The notes beneath the pieces were generated by a model, which saw nothing but the letters and a program-made list of their open reading frames with translations, did no database searches and had not been told where the DNA came from. Below, in pieces: positions 40,046 through 54,558 of a DNA stretch of 64,000 bases. Position numbers and translations under genes: made by a program. Origin of the DNA: Collinsella tanakaei YIT 12063 (GTDB lineage: Bacteria; Actinomycetota; Coriobacteriia; Coriobacteriales; Coriobacteriaceae); assembly GCF_000225705.1 (NCBI RefSeq), contig NZ_JH126473.1:20388-84387 (forward strand), written 5' to 3'. Position 1 is the first letter of the stretch; every line of letters begins with the position of its first letter.

Positions 40046-40080
40046 CAAAAAAGCCCCCTGGCTTATAACCAGAGGGCTTA
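40046..40080 (-). terminator. Terminator after rpsJ
   Basis: On the minus strand AAGCCCTCTGGTTATAAGCC and AGGGGGCTTTTTTGG form a hairpin with a six-T tail, 29 bases past the rpsJ stop. It separates rpsJ transcription from the rplC operon. Confidence 0.9.
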
Positions 40081-40108
40081 ATGCAAGCTAGTCGTGTCTA
40101 AGGCAAGC

Positions 40109-40417
40109 TTAGAGCTTGATCTCGATGTCGACACCCGCGGGGAGGTCGAGACGCATCAGCGAATCGACGGTGCCGCTGGTGGGATCGAGAATGTCGATGA
40201 GGCGCTTGTGGGTGCGCATCTCGAACTGCTCACGAGAATCCTTGTCCTTGTGCGGGGAGCGGATAACCGTGTAAAGGTTGCGCTCGGTGGGCAGGGGAAT
40301 GGGGCCGGAAACGCGAGCACCGGTCTTCTGGGCGGTCTCGACGATGAGCTTCGCGGACTGATCAACAACCTCGTGATCGTAGCCCTTGAGGCGGATCCTG
40401 ATCTTCTGGCTAGACAA
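40109..40417 (-). CDS. rpsJ: 30S ribosomal protein S10
   Basis: A 102-residue 30S protein; it also joins NusB in antitermination complexes. [20 protein letters not shown] starts it, and [20 protein letters not shown] is the conserved loop. The start is a TTG at 40417 with GGAGG 6 bases upstream, giving the normal length; an ATG at 40447 would add ten foreign residues. It is last in the rpsL-rpsG-fusA-rpsJ operon, with no tuf gene in between. Confidence 0.96.
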   Translation of the reverse strand: MSSQKIRIRLKGYDHEVVDQSAKLIVETAQKTGARVSGPIPLPTERNLYTVIRSPHKDKDSREQFEMRTHKRLIDILDPTSGTVDSLMRLDLPAGVDIEIKL

Positions 40418-40480
40418 CTTGAACCTCCAAATGGAATGCGAGGGCATCCTCGCTGGAATGTACTAACGGTGCGGATGAGC

Positions 40481-42589
40481 TTAGGCGTTGGTGCCGTTCT
40501 TGCTCATGACCTCGTCCATGATGGACTTGGGCGCCGGCTCGTAGGAGTCGAACTGCATCGTGTAGGATGCACGGCCCTGGGTCTGGGAGCGAAGGTCGGT
40601 AGCATAGCCGAACATCTCGCCCAGGGGCACCTTAGCGCGGATGACCTTGCTGCCAGCACGATCGTCCATGCCCTCGATCTTGCCACGGCGGCCGGACAGG
40701 TTGCCCATAACGTCGCCCATGTACTGCTCGGGGGTCTCGACCTCGACGAACATGTAAGGCTCGAGGAGGATGGGGTCGGACTTCTTGAGAGCATCCTTGA
40801 TGGCCATGGAGCCAGCGATCTTGAATGCGGCCTCGGAGGAGTCGACCTCGTGGTAAGAGCCGTCGAATAGGGTGACCTTCACGTCGACAACCGGGTAGCC
40901 AGCGATGACACCGGTGTTCAGCGCCTCCTGGATGCCCTTGTCGATGGACGGGATGTAATCCTTGGGGACGACGCCGCCGACGATGGCGTTGACGAACTCG
41001 TAACCAAAGCCCTCTTCCATCTTCTCGAGCTTGATGACGGCGTGGCCGTACTGGCCGCGACCACCGGACTGACGGACAAACTTACCCTCAGCCTTCTCGA
41101 CGTCATGACCGGGAGCCTCACGGTAGGCAACCTGGGGCTTACCAACGTTAGCCTCAACCTTGAACTCGCGGAGCAGGCGGTCGACGATGATCTCGAGGTG
41201 CAGCTCGCCCATGCCGGCGATGATGGTCTGGCCGGTCTCGTGGTTGGTGGACACCTGGAACGTGGGGTCCTCCTCGGCGAGCTTGGTCAGAGCGATGGAC
41301 ATCTTGTCCTGCTCGGCCTTGGTCTTGGGCTCGATAGCAATGTCGATAACGGGCTTAGCGAACTCGATCTGCTCGAGGATGAGCTCCTTGCCCTCCTCGC
41401 ACAGGGTGTCACCGGTGGTGGTGTTCTTGAGGCCCACGGCAGCGAGGATGTCGCCAGCGGAAGCGCCATCGACGTCGACGCGGTCGTTAGCGTTCATCTC
41501 GAGGATGCGGCCAAAACGCTCGCGGCTGCCGGAAGTGGCGTTGGCGACGTAAGAACCGGCGTCCACGTGACCGGAGTACACGCGGAAGAAGGTGAGCTTA
41601 CCAACAAAGGGATCGGTAGCGATCTTGAAGGCGAGCGCCGCGAACGGAGCGTCAGCGGAAGCCTCGCGGGTCTCGGTCTCACCGGTCTTGGGGTTGGTGC
41701 CCTCAACAGCAGGAACATCCAGCGGGCTGGGCAGGTAGTCGACAACAGCGTCGAGAAGCTCCTGAACGCCCTTGTTCTTGTAGGCGGAACCAACCAGAAC
41801 GGGGTTGAGCTCGTTAGCAAGGGTGCCCTTGCGGATGGCGGACTTGAGCATGTCGACGGGGATCTCCTCGTCCTCAAGAACCATCATCATGAGCTCGTCA
41901 TCGTAGTTCGCAGCGGCGTCGAGCAGCTCAGCGCGCTTCTCGGCGGCAACGTCGGCGAACTCAGCGGGGATCTCGTCCATGGGCTCGGGATAGGTCATGC
42001 CCTTATCGTCGGGCTTGAAGTCCCAAGCGGTCATGGTGACCAGATCGATAACGCCCCAGAACTGATCCTCTGCACCCATGGGAACCTGGATGGCCACGGC
42101 GTTAGCGTTGAGGCGATCCTTCATGGTCTGGATGGCGTTGAAGAAGTCTGCGCCCACGCGGTCATACTTGTTGATGAAGGCGATGCGGGGGACGTTGAAG
42201 TTGCGGGCCTGGCGCCAGACGGTCTCGGACTGCGGCTGAACGCCGGCGACGGCGTCGAACACGGCGACGGCACCGTCGAGAACGCGAAGGGAGCGCTCGA
42301 CCTCAGCGGTGAAGTCAACGTGGCCCGGGGTGTCGATGATCTGGATGCGGTAGGACTTATCATCCTTGTGCCAGAAGCAAGTGGTAGCAGCGGACTGAAT
42401 GGTAACGCCGCGCTCCTGCTCCTGAACCATCCAGTCCATGGTGGCAGCGCCCTCATGGGTCTCACCGATCTTGTGCTTCTTACCGGTGTAGTAAAGAATG
42501 CGCTCGGTAGTGGTGGTCTTGCCAGCATCGATGTGAGCCATGATGCCGATGTTGCGGGTCTCGGAAAGCTTGTACTTGGGCTTAGCCAT
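40481..42589 (-). CDS. fusA: Elongation factor G
   Basis: A 702-residue translocation GTPase. [20 protein letters not shown] holds the P-loop, [20 protein letters not shown] the G3 motif, and NKYD the G4 motif. Domains II-V follow, with RGRG-type domain IV text ([14 protein letters not shown]) and a C-terminus [13 protein letters not shown]. The ATG at 42589 follows AAGGAAGGAACTGACTC. It lies 21 bases after rpsG and 63 before rpsJ; tuf is absent from its usual place after fusA. Confidence 0.98.
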   Translation of the reverse strand: MAKPKYKLSETRNIGIMAHIDAGKTTTTERILYYTGKKHKIGETHEGAATMDWMVQEQERGVTIQSAATTCFWHKDDKSYRIQIIDTPGHVDFTAEVERSLRVLDGAVAVFDAVAGVQPQSETVWRQARNFNVPRIAFINKYDRVGADFFNAIQTMKDRLNANAVAIQVPMGAEDQFWGVIDLVTMTAWDFKPDDKGMTYPEPMDEIPAEFADVAAEKRAELLDAAANYDDELMMMVLEDEEIPVDMLKSAIRKGTLANELNPVLVGSAYKNKGVQELLDAVVDYLPSPLDVPAVEGTNPKTGETETREASADAPFAALAFKIATDPFVGKLTFFRVYSGHVDAGSYVANATSGSRERFGRILEMNANDRVDVDGASAGDILAAVGLKNTTTGDTLCEEGKELILEQIEFAKPVIDIAIEPKTKAEQDKMSIALTKLAEEDPTFQVSTNHETGQTIIAGMGELHLEIIVDRLLREFKVEANVGKPQVAYREAPGHDVEKAEGKFVRQSGGRGQYGHAVIKLEKMEEGFGYEFVNAIVGGVVPKDYIPSIDKGIQEALNTGVIAGYPVVDVKVTLFDGSYHEVDSSEAAFKIAGSMAIKDALKKSDPILLEPYMFVEVETPEQYMGDVMGNLSGRRGKIEGMDDRAGSKVIRAKVPLGEMFGYATDLRSQTQGRASYTMQFDSYEPAPKSIMDEVMSKNGTNA

Positions 42590-42610
42590 GAGTCAGTTCC
42601 TTCCTTGGAA

Positions 42611-43084
42611 TTACCAGCGGTAGTGAGAGAACGCGCGGTTGGCCTCGGCCATCTTGAAGACGTCCTCGCGCTTCTTCACGGAAGCACCAACGCCGTTGGA
42701 GGCATCGAGGATCTCGTTAGCGAGACGCTCGGCCATGGTCTTCTCCTTGCGAGCACGCGAGAAGTTGACGATCCAGCGGATGGCGAGCTGGGTGGAGCGA
42801 CGGGAGTTGACCTCCATCGGCACCTGGTAGGTAGCGCCACCAACGCGCTTGGGCTTGACCTCGAGCGTGGGGCGGACGTTGTCCATGGCCTTCTTGAAGG
42901 TGGCAAGAGCGTCACCCTCGGACTTCTCGGCAACGATGTCGAATGCACCGTAGACGACGCGCTCGGCGGTAGCCTTCTTGCCGTCGAGAAGAACCTTGTT
43001 GATAAGCTGGGTCACGAGGCGGTTGTTGTACACGGAATCAGGCATGACCTCGCGGCGATTATTCTTTGCTGCACGACGCGGCAT
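42611..43084 (-). CDS. rpsG: 30S ribosomal protein S7
   Basis: A 157-residue 16S rRNA-binding protein that nucleates 30S head assembly. [10 protein letters not shown], then [20 protein letters not shown] and [19 protein letters not shown], are diagnostic. The ATG at 43084 follows GAGGAGATTTCAT. It is 48 bases after rpsL. Confidence 0.98.
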   Translation of the reverse strand: MPRRAAKNNRREVMPDSVYNNRLVTQLINKVLLDGKKATAERVVYGAFDIVAEKSEGDALATFKKAMDNVRPTLEVKPKRVGGATYQVPMEVNSRRSTQLAIRWIVNFSRARKEKTMAERLANEILDASNGVGASVKKREDVFKMAEANRAFSHYRW

Positions 43085-43132
43085 ATGAAATCTCCTCTAT
43101 TCGTTGGATCAGGTGTAGTAGCTACTTTGAGA

Positions 43133-43504
43133 CTACTTCGGGCGCTTAGCGCCGTACTTGGAGCGGGACTGCTTACGGTTGTTCACCGGAGCGGAGTCGT
43201 AGGCGCCACGGATGACGTGATAACGAACACCGGGGAGGTCGCGAACACGGCCGCCGCGGATGAGGACGATGGAGTGCTCCTGGAGGTTGTGGCCCTCACC
43301 AGGAATGTATGCGGTGACCTCGATGCCGTTAACAAGACGGACACGGGCAACCTTACGAAGAGCCGAGTTCGGCTTCTTGGGGGAGGTGGTGAACACGCGG
43401 GTGCACACGCCGCGCTTCTGGGAGTTGTGCTGCAGAGCTGCGTTCTTGGACTTCTTGGGAACGGACTTACGGCCCTGGCGAACCAGCTGGTTGATAGTAG
43501 GCAA
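43133..43504 (-). CDS. rpsL: 30S ribosomal protein S12
   Basis: A 123-residue decoding-centre protein. [20 protein letters not shown] starts it. [18 protein letters not shown] and [17 protein letters not shown] are the two streptomycin-related loops and have wild-type residues. It ends SKYGAKRPK. It is first in the rpsL-rpsG-fusA-rpsJ operon, with a candidate promoter at 43600-43628. Confidence 0.98.
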   Translation of the reverse strand: MPTINQLVRQGRKSVPKKSKNAALQHNSQKRGVCTRVFTTSPKKPNSALRKVARVRLVNGIEVTAYIPGEGHNLQEHSIVLIRGGRVRDLPGVRYHVIRGAYDSAPVNNRKQSRSKYGAKRPK

Positions 43505-43599
43505 AACGTACTCCTTCTTCGTGATGATTCCAGCTTTATACTTAGTGCAACGGCTTGAATCGAGGCGTCAGCATCCGCCTACGAAACACGCGGTTCGCT

Positions 43600-43628
43600 A
43601 CGTTACGCCTGTTGTGCTGCGGTGTCAA
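43600..43628 (-). promoter_or_regulatory. Candidate rpsL-operon promoter
   Basis: On the minus strand a perfect TTGACA (43623-43628), 17 bases, then TAACGT (43600-43605), about 95 bases before rpsL. The -10 element is only moderate. Confidence 0.5.
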
Positions 43629-43725
43629 CAGACCACGCCACCGGGCGTTTCCCTATTTGGCACATTTCACGCAGAATCTTCATAGATGGTCAAAGGAATG
43701 CGTTTTTCGTTAACCAACGAAGCCG

Positions 43726-43905
43726 TTAACGCTTCTTAGGGCCCTTCTTTGTTGGGCGCTTCTTTGCTTTTTTGGACGAGGAGGGGGCGCTCGTGTTCCC
43801 ATCACGGTGCTTTACGCGGTAGAACCCCGCGCCCATCACCACCGCGACAACCAAGATGAGCATCCACATGAGTTGGCTTCCAAGAGAGGGAGCGACGGTT
43901 TCCAT
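43726..43905 (-). CDS. Small single-pass membrane protein with basic tail
   Basis: A 59-residue protein: METVAPSLGSQ, one hydrophobic helix (MWMLILVVAVVMGAGFY), then a hydrophilic, very lysine-rich tail (SSSKKAKKRPTKKGPKKR). The tail would lie in the cytoplasm and could bind RNA, DNA or lipid; YajC and other small membrane proteins have similar layouts, but I cannot assign one. The ATG at 43905 follows AAGGAAAGG. It sits between the rpoC terminator and rpsL, on the same strand. Confidence 0.65.
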   Translation of the reverse strand: METVAPSLGSQLMWMLILVVAVVMGAGFYRVKHRDGNTSAPSSSKKAKKRPTKKGPKKR

Positions 43906-44085
43906 ACCAAGCCTTTCCTTGCGCAGCCGGAAGACCACTCCCCCGGACGTATCAACGTGGAGCATTCTACCCAAGCGCCCGGCGCTGCCGCGCTCAGCGG
44001 GGCAGCGTATCCGCGAGCGGCCGCGCGTCATTCTGGGGAAGGCTCCGGTATGCGACGATTAACACCGCAATCTCTGTCACAAGCG

Positions 44086-44208
44086 TCAACCACTGATATT
44101 GGTCCGGCACCGCGCGGCGATCATGGCACCCGTTGTAACAACAAACGTGGCTGCAAGGTAAGTGACCACAATAACCAGTATAAGGACGAGGAAACCTTTG
44201 AGCGCCAT
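44086..44208 (-). CDS. Possible 40-residue membrane peptide
   Basis: A short frame MALKGFLVLILVIVVTYLAA followed by TFVVTTGAMIAARCRTNISG: one strong hydrophobic helix with a Lys near the start and two arginines after it. AAGGGG lies 11 bases before the ATG, a weak ribosome site. It falls in the gap after the rpoC terminator, upstream of another small membrane protein. It could be real or chance. Confidence 0.35.
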   Translation of the reverse strand: MALKGFLVLILVIVVTYLAATFVVTTGAMIAARCRTNISG

Positions 44209-44303
44209 TTGGACGTCGACCCCTTGCCTTGCCTTGCCTTGCCTTGATCTTGCAACTGCACGCCTCCCCCCCCACGCTCCCTATGCTGCATCTATGGACG
44301 AAA

Positions 44304-44334
44304 ACGGGCGAGACAGATTATCTGCCTCGCCCGT
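44304..44334 (-). terminator. Terminator of rpoB-rpoC
   Basis: On the minus strand ACGGGCGAG (complement of 44326-44334) pairs with CTCGCCCGT (44304-44312) and is followed by TTTCG, 77 bases past the rpoC stop. Confidence 0.8.
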
Positions 44335-44410
44335 ATATAGCATTTTGAATGCAGGCGGCTAAGCCCGCTTCAAGTTATGCGAACCGGTCATCAAAGCCGG
44401 TGCGTAACGA

Positions 44411-48895
<4,485 letters not shown>

Positions 48896-48900
48896 AGTTT

Positions 48901-51900
48901 CTACTCCTTATCAGTGGTGGAAGCGGCCAGCTCGCCGATGAGGGCTTCGGCTGCATCCGCAGAGGTGTCGGCCTCGTCGATGGAGGGAAGGGTGTCCAGG
49001 TCGGCCAGGACGTCGTCCACGTCCGCGGTCTCGGCTACGGTCTCGGGCTCCGGCTCGTGGTCGCGGATGGGCTCGATGTCGAGCGCGAGCGAGCGGATCT
49101 CCTTGACCAGAACCTTGAAGGACTCGGGAATACCGGCCATGGGGACGTTGTCGCCCTTGACGATCGCCTCGTAGGTCTTGACGCGACCGACGGTGTCGTC
49201 GGACTTGACCGTGAGGATCTCCTGCAGGACGTTGGAAGCACCGTACGCGTACAGTGCCCAAACTTCCATCTCACCGAAGCGCTGGCCGCCGAACTGGGCC
49301 TTACCGCCCAGGGGCTGCTGGGTAACCAGGCTGTAGGGGCCGGTCGAACGCGCGTGGATCTTGTCGTCGACCATGTGGCCGAGCTTCAGGATGTAGGAGG
49401 TGCCGACGGTGATGGGCTCGCGGAACTCCTCACCCGAACGGCCGTCGAACAGGCGGGTCTTGCCGCGCTCGTCCAGCTGGGTGACAAAGTCGGTGCGCAT
49501 GTGGTCGCCCAGGCGCTCGGTGGCCAAGTTGACCATGTTCTTGTTGGCGCGACGGATGACCTCGGCGATCTCGTCCTCATGGGCGCCGTCGAAGACGGGG
49601 GTCGCCGTAAAGAACGGACCGGGAACGTACCTGTCGGAATCAGCGTTGTCCTGATCCCAACCACAGGCGGCGGCCCAGCCAAGGTGGCACTCGAGCAGCT
49701 GGCCGACGTTCATACGGGAGGGAACGCCCAGGGGGTTCAGGATGACGTCGACAGGGGTGCCGTCGGCCATGTAGGGCATATCCTCGACCGGCAGGATCTT
49801 GGAGATAACACCCTTGTTGCCGTGGCGGCCGGCGATCTTGTCGCCTTCCTGGATCTTACGACGCTGGGCGACGTAGACGCGGACCATCTCGTTAACGCCC
49901 GGAGCCAGGTCGTCACCGGCCTCGCGGCTGAAGCGGGCGACGTCGATGACTCGACCGTAGGAACCGTGAGGCATCTTAAGAGAGGTGTCGCGAACGTCAT
50001 GGGCCTTGGCGCCAAAGATAGCGCGGAGCAGGCGCTCCTCGGCGGTCAGAGCGCTCTCGCCCTTGGGCGTGACCTTACCGACCAGGATGTCGCCGGGGCC
50101 GACCTCGGCGCCGATGCGGATGACGCCGTCCTCGTCCAGATTGGCGAGCATATCCTCGGAGAGGTTGGGGATCTCGCGGGTGATCTCCTCGGGACCCAGC
50201 TTGGTGTCGCGAGCGTCGATCTCGTGGCGAGAGATATTGATGGTGGTCAGCAGGTCCTCGGCCACCACGCGCTCGGACACGACGATAGCGTCCTCGTAGT
50301 TGTAACCTTCCCAGCTCATGTAGGCGACCGTGAGGTTCTGGCCCAAAGCGAGCTCGCCGTGATCGGTGGACGGACCGTCTGCCAGGGGCTGGCCCTTGAC
50401 GACCTCATCGCCCACGCGAACCAGCGGACGGTGGTTGATGCAGGTGGACTGGTTGGAACGCTGGTATTTGGGCAGGTGATACTCGTCCATACCGCCAGCG
50501 TGCTTAACGGTGATCTTGCGCGCGTCAGCGAAGATGACCTCGCCGGCGTGCTTGGCCAGGGTGACCTCGCCGGAGTCCAGCGCAGCGCGACGCTCCATGC
50601 CGGTGCCGACGTACGGGGCGGCAGGGTGAACCAGGGGCACGGCCTGACGCTGCATGTTAGCGCCCATGAGGGTACGCTTGGCGTCGTCGTGCTCCAGGAA
50701 CGGAATGAGGGTGGCGGCGACGGAGATCATCTGACGCGGAGAGACGTCCATGTAGTCGACCATCTCGACGGGCACGTCTGCGGGAGCGCCGAAGGAGCCG
50801 TCGAAGTCGCGAGTACGGGCGACGATGGTGTGGGGACGAACCAGGTTGCCGTCGGCGTCGGCGACCACGAACTCATTGGTCTCGGGGTCGAGCGGGGTGT
50901 TCGCCGGGGCGATGATGTGGTTCTCTTCCTCGTCAGCGGTCATCCAGTCGATCTGGTCGGTGGCGACGCCGTTCTCAACGCGGCGATACGGGGCCTCGAT
51001 GAAGCCGTACTCGTTCACTCGAGCGTAGAGGGAGAGAGAGCCGATCAGGCCGATGTTGGGGCCTTCGGGGGTCTCGATGGGGCACATACGGGAGTAGTGC
51101 GAGTTGTGGACGTCGCGGACGGCGGTAGGCACGTTGGTGCGGCGGCTGGAACCGGACTTGTGACCAGCAAGGCCACCGGGGCCCAGAGCGGACAGGCGGC
51201 GCTTGTGGGTAAGACCGGTCAGCGGGTTGGCCTGGTCCATGAACTGGGACAGCTGGGAGGAGCCGAAGAACTCCTTGATGGCAGCCACGATGGGACGGAT
51301 GTTGATGAGACTCTGCGGGGTGATCTCGTCGATATCCTGGGAGCTCATGCGCTCGCGGACCACGCGCTCCATACGGCTCATACCGATACGGAACTGGTTG
51401 GCCACCAGCTCGCCGACGGTGCGGATGCGGCGGTTACCGAAGTGGTCGATGTCGTCGGTCTTGTAACCGGGGGTGCCGGCGGCAAGCTCGAGCAGGTAGC
51501 GCAGGGTGGCGACGATGTCCTCGTCGGTAAGCACCGCAACGTCCTCAGTGGTGTCGAGGCCGAGCTTCTTATTCACCTTGTAGCGGCCGACGCGAGCCAG
51601 GTCGTAGCGCTGCGCATTGAAGAGCAGGCCCTCGAGCAAGCTGCGGGAGGCGTCGACGGTGGGCGGCTCGCCCGGACGCAGGCGACGGTAGATCTCGATG
51701 AGGGCGTCCTCGCGGGTGAGGGCGGTATCGCGCTCGATGGTGCGCTTCACGACATCGGAGTCACCGAGCATCTCGATGATCTCGTCGTTGGTGGTAGCGA
51801 TACCCAGTGCGCGCAGGAACATGGTAGCGGACTGCTTGCGCTTGCGGTCGATGGAGACCACCAGCTGATCGCGCTTGTCGACCTCGAACTCCAGCCAAGC

Positions 51901-52407
51901 GCCGCGAGCGGGGATGATCTGCGCCTTGTAGACCTGCTTGCCGCCGTCCATCTCGGAGCTGTAGTACACGCCCGGGGAGCGGACCAGCTGGGAGACGACG
52001 ATGCGCTCGGTACCGTTGATGATGAAGGTGCCCTGATCGGTCATCATGGGGAAATCGCCCATGAAGACCAGCTGCTCCTTGATCTCGCCGGTCTCCTTGT
52101 TGGTAAGGCGGACATCGGTGAGAAGCGGAGCCTGGTAGGTCATATCCTTCTCGCGGCACTCCTCCACGGTGTGCGCGGGGTCGCCGAACTGGTGCTCACC
52201 AAAGGTGACCTCCAGGATATGGTTCTGGCTCTGAATGGGGCTGGACTCCTTGAAAGCCTCGCGGAGCCCATCGGTCATGAAGCGGTCGAAGCTCTCCTTC
52301 TGAACGGAGATAAGGTTCGGAAGCTCCATCACCTCGGGGATCTTTCCAAAGTTGACGCGCGTGCGCTCTGTTGCCGTTACCGGCTGGGTGGCTTTTGCAT
52401 CACTCAC
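48901..52407 (-). CDS. rpoB: DNA-directed RNA polymerase subunit beta
   Basis: The 1168-residue second-largest polymerase subunit. [20 protein letters not shown] and [11 protein letters not shown] form the rifampicin-binding region, and the usual rifampicin-contact residues look wild type. [19 protein letters not shown] and [17 protein letters not shown] are present. Directly after ALGPGGL the protein has 16 residues (414-429, [16 protein letters not shown]) before VRDVH where bacteria usually have about 8, an enlarged fork-loop region. I chose GTG 52407 (GGAGGG upstream); the frame continues to 52542 but that part is untypical of RpoB. Confidence 0.97.
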   Translation of the reverse strand: MSDAKATQPVTATERTRVNFGKIPEVMELPNLISVQKESFDRFMTDGLREAFKESSPIQSQNHILEVTFGEHQFGDPAHTVEECREKDMTYQAPLLTDVRLTNKETGEIKEQLVFMGDFPMMTDQGTFIINGTERIVVSQLVRSPGVYYSSEMDGGKQVYKAQIIPARGAWLEFEVDKRDQLVVSIDRKRKQSATMFLRALGIATTNDEIIEMLGDSDVVKRTIERDTALTREDALIEIYRRLRPGEPPTVDASRSLLEGLLFNAQRYDLARVGRYKVNKKLGLDTTEDVAVLTDEDIVATLRYLLELAAGTPGYKTDDIDHFGNRRIRTVGELVANQFRIGMSRMERVVRERMSSQDIDEITPQSLINIRPIVAAIKEFFGSSQLSQFMDQANPLTGLTHKRRLSALGPGGLAGHKSGSSRRTNVPTAVRDVHNSHYSRMCPIETPEGPNIGLIGSLSLYARVNEYGFIEAPYRRVENGVATDQIDWMTADEEENHIIAPANTPLDPETNEFVVADADGNLVRPHTIVARTRDFDGSFGAPADVPVEMVDYMDVSPRQMISVAATLIPFLEHDDAKRTLMGANMQRQAVPLVHPAAPYVGTGMERRAALDSGEVTLAKHAGEVIFADARKITVKHAGGMDEYHLPKYQRSNQSTCINHRPLVRVGDEVVKGQPLADGPSTDHGELALGQNLTVAYMSWEGYNYEDAIVVSERVVAEDLLTTINISRHEIDARDTKLGPEEITREIPNLSEDMLANLDEDGVIRIGAEVGPGDILVGKVTPKGESALTAEERLLRAIFGAKAHDVRDTSLKMPHGSYGRVIDVARFSREAGDDLAPGVNEMVRVYVAQRRKIQEGDKIAGRHGNKGVISKILPVEDMPYMADGTPVDVILNPLGVPSRMNVGQLLECHLGWAAACGWDQDNADSDRYVPGPFFTATPVFDGAHEDEIAEVIRRANKNMVNLATERLGDHMRTDFVTQLDERGKTRLFDGRSGEEFREPITVGTSYILKLGHMVDDKIHARSTGPYSLVTQQPLGGKAQFGGQRFGEMEVWALYAYGASNVLQEILTVKSDDTVGRVKTYEAIVKGDNVPMAGIPESFKVLVKEIRSLALDIEPIRDHEPEPETVAETADVDDVLADLDTLPSIDEADTSADAAEALIGELAASTTDKE

Positions 52408-52548
52408 CAGGCGTTCCCTCCTTCTTGGGAAAATGCGGTTTGCTTGGCGTTCGGTCGCATGTCGTATACACTGTTCCGCGATCGCTGACGCACATCGAAA
52501 ACGTGCTCTTGACATCTCGACAGAAATCGCCATATATCGCAACCTACT

Positions 52549-52576
52549 AGTTTAGCAACTACGAACCGTTTGGCAA
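52549..52576 (-). promoter_or_regulatory. Candidate rpoBC promoter
   Basis: On the minus strand TTGCCA (52571-52576), 16 bases, TAAACT (52549-52554), giving a leader of about 140 bases. Two dyads lie upstream: GTAACTTTT/AAAAGTTAC (52595-52623) and AACATG/CATGTT (52655-52670). They may bind a regulator. Confidence 0.5.
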
Positions 52577-52752
52577 TAAAAGTCTTGACTATAGGTAACT
52601 TTTGGACTAGGCAAAAAAGTTACAACTAAACCCGCAGGTAATTGACCTGAACAGAACATGTGTTCATGTTGTTCTAATGGAGACGTTGTATTACGTGCGC
52701 ATGTCACAAGGCAGGCTGGATTTTAGGAACCGCCGCAAACCAATAGATGGTT

Positions 52753-52787
52753 AAAAGAAAATGCCCCAACCGCAACGGTTGAGGCAT
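52753..52787 (-). terminator. galU terminator
   Basis: On the minus strand ATGCCTCAACCG pairs with CGGTTGGGGCAT, followed by TTTCTTTT. It separates galU from rpoB. Confidence 0.88.
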
Positions 52788-52868
52788 TCCATTCAAGCAA
52801 GCTGTCATTATGACCACGCTGGGCCTGTTCTAGCTGGCGTATATGGACGAGCGTTTGGACGAGGCCGC

Positions 52869-53777
52869 CTAGCGACGGACCAATCCCCCGCGCTCGTCGA
52901 CGGCCTCCCAGAACTCCTCGGCGAAGCGGGGGTCGGCCGCGGCCATGAGGGCGTTGGTCGCGATCCAGCCCGACGGGGTGCCGGTGTCGTAGCCGGACAG
53001 CGGGTCGATGACGACGGCGTACATGGCCTCGCGCTCGAGCGAGCGGGCCATGGCGTCGGTCAGCTGGATCTCCCCTCCCTTGCCGGGCTCCTGGTCGGCC
53101 AGGAGGTCCATGACCAGCGGCGAGAGCAGGTAGCGGCCCACGATGTAGAGGTTGGAGGGGGCCTCCTCGGCGGCGGGCTTCTCCACCAGGCCGGAGACGC
53201 GCCATACCGCGCCGGGCTCGTCGTCGGCGACCCCGCCGAGGCCCTCCAGGGTGTCGACGCGCTCGCCTGCGATGACGCCGTAGCGGGAGACGTCCGCCGG
53301 CGAGCAGGGCGCCACCGCGATCACGGACGCGCCGGCGTGGGCGCGGGAGACCTCGAGCATGCGGGTGCAGATGTCGCGCGAGGGGACCACGTAGTCGCCG
53401 AGCAGCACCAGGAAGCTCTCGCCGGCCACGGCGTCGGCCACCGAGCGGATGGCGTGGCCCAGCCCCTTGGGCTCGTACTGGTAGCGGAAGTCCACGGGCA
53501 TGTTGCCGGCCTGGGCCACGGCGTCGGCGTAGCCGTCCTTGCCGCGCTCGCGCAGCAGCGCCTCCAGCGAGCGGTCGGGCTGGAAATAGCTGAGCAGCTC
53601 GGGCTTGCCGGGCGAGGTCACGATGACGGCGCCGTCGACCTCCTCGGGCTCCAGCGCCTCCTCGACCACGTACTGGATGACCGGCTTGTCGAGCACCGGG
53701 AGCATCTCCTTGGGGGTGCACTTGGTCGCCGGCAGGAAGCGGGTGCCGAGGCCGGCTGCGGGGATGATAGCCTTCAT
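52869..53777 (-). CDS. galU: UTP-glucose-1-phosphate uridylyltransferase
   Basis: A 302-residue cytoplasmic enzyme that makes UDP-glucose from UTP and glucose-1-phosphate for cell-envelope glycans and galactose use. KAIIPAAGLGTRFLPATK is the nucleotide-binding signature, followed by KEMLPVLDKPVIQYVVEEAL. LVEKPAAEEAPSNL and GGEIQLTDAM are also conserved. The ATG at 53777 follows AAAGGAAGG; the longer frame to 53849 is not supported. Base composition is distinctly GC-richer than the ribosomal genes on either side. It lies between rplL and rpoB with terminators on both sides, so it is an independent unit inserted in a usually continuous cluster. Confidence 0.96.
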   Translation of the reverse strand: MKAIIPAAGLGTRFLPATKCTPKEMLPVLDKPVIQYVVEEALEPEEVDGAVIVTSPGKPELLSYFQPDRSLEALLRERGKDGYADAVAQAGNMPVDFRYQYEPKGLGHAIRSVADAVAGESFLVLLGDYVVPSRDICTRMLEVSRAHAGASVIAVAPCSPADVSRYGVIAGERVDTLEGLGGVADDEPGAVWRVSGLVEKPAAEEAPSNLYIVGRYLLSPLVMDLLADQEPGKGGEIQLTDAMARSLEREAMYAVVIDPLSGYDTGTPSGWIATNALMAAADPRFAEEFWEAVDERGGLVRR

Positions 53778-53970
53778 GGCCTTCCTTTCGTCCACGCCTT
53801 TATGACGCGGATCAATAACGGGCTTTTCGCCCATAAACAATTGAGTCACAGTCCTACAGGATACCGTCCGAATGCTTGCGCGCTACCCCCTTTTGAGAAA
53901 ATGCAGCTTAAATACGCACCTTCCGATTATTTAACACGTCCGAATCAACGTATCGAGGAGGCGGGGCACC

Positions 53971-54003
53971 AAAAAAGGAGGCCCGGCGAACCAGACCTCC
54001 TTT
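53971..54003 (-). terminator. rplJ-rplL terminator
   Basis: On the minus strand AAAGGAGG and CCTCC enclose a loop and are followed by TTTTTT, 72 bases past the rplL stop. It separates rplJL from galU. Confidence 0.8.
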
Positions 54004-54074
54004 AAGACATTGAATGTCAGACCGCGGCACGGGGCCGTACGGTCGTAGCCGGCAGGCGAATCGCCTGCAGGAAA

Positions 54075-54452
54075 CTACTTGATGGTGACAGCAGCGCCGG
54101 CAGCCTCGAGCTTCTCCTTGGCAGCCTCGGCGTCCTCCTTCTTGGCACCCTCGAGAACAGCCTTGGGAGCGCCCTCGACGACCTCCTTGGCCTCCTTCAG
54201 GCCGAGGTTGGTCAGCTCGCGAACGACCTTGATGACCTGGATCTTGTTGTCGCCGAAGCCCTCGAGAACAACGTCAAACTCGGTCTTCTCCTCGGCCTCC
54301 TCAGCGGCAGCAGCGGGGCCAGCAACGACGGCAGCGGGAGCAGCGGCGGAAACGCCGAAGGTCTCCTCGATGGCGGAAACGAGCTCGGAAGCCTCGAGCA
54401 GGGTCATCTCTTTCAGGGCCTCGATGATCTCATCGGTGGTAAGCTTAGCCAT
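54075..54452 (-). CDS. rplL: 50S ribosomal protein L7/L12
   Basis: A 125-residue stalk protein that recruits translation GTPases. The N-terminal dimer domain ([20 protein letters not shown]), an Ala/Glu hinge, and the C-terminal GTPase-contact domain ([20 protein letters not shown]) are clear. The ATG at 54452 follows GAAAGGACTTAGAA. It is 106 bases after rplJ in the same transcript. Confidence 0.98.
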   Translation of the reverse strand: MAKLTTDEIIEALKEMTLLEASELVSAIEETFGVSAAAPAAVVAGPAAAAEEAEEKTEFDVVLEGFGDNKIQVIKVVRELTNLGLKEAKEVVEGAPKAVLEGAKKEDAEAAKEKLEAAGAAVTIK

Positions 54453-54558
54453 TTCTAAGTCCTTTCGATTTCCCTGCGCTTTTCGCAGGGAGATTAATTA
54501 AGTAGCGCGGCGCATGTGCGCCAGGGGTGCGGCCTTGCGACCGCGAGCATGGTGGCGA

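Noticed and set aside
41042-43558. Long plus-strand frames opposite fusA, rpoB, rpoC and groL
   Set aside because: They are antisense shadows caused by high GC and codon bias; their translations are repetitive in Val, Leu, Gly and Asp and lack starts.
48901-52542. RpoB starting at 52542 with a 45-residue extension
   Set aside because: The extension has no similarity to RpoB N-termini, and GTG at 52407 has a good ribosome site at the right distance.
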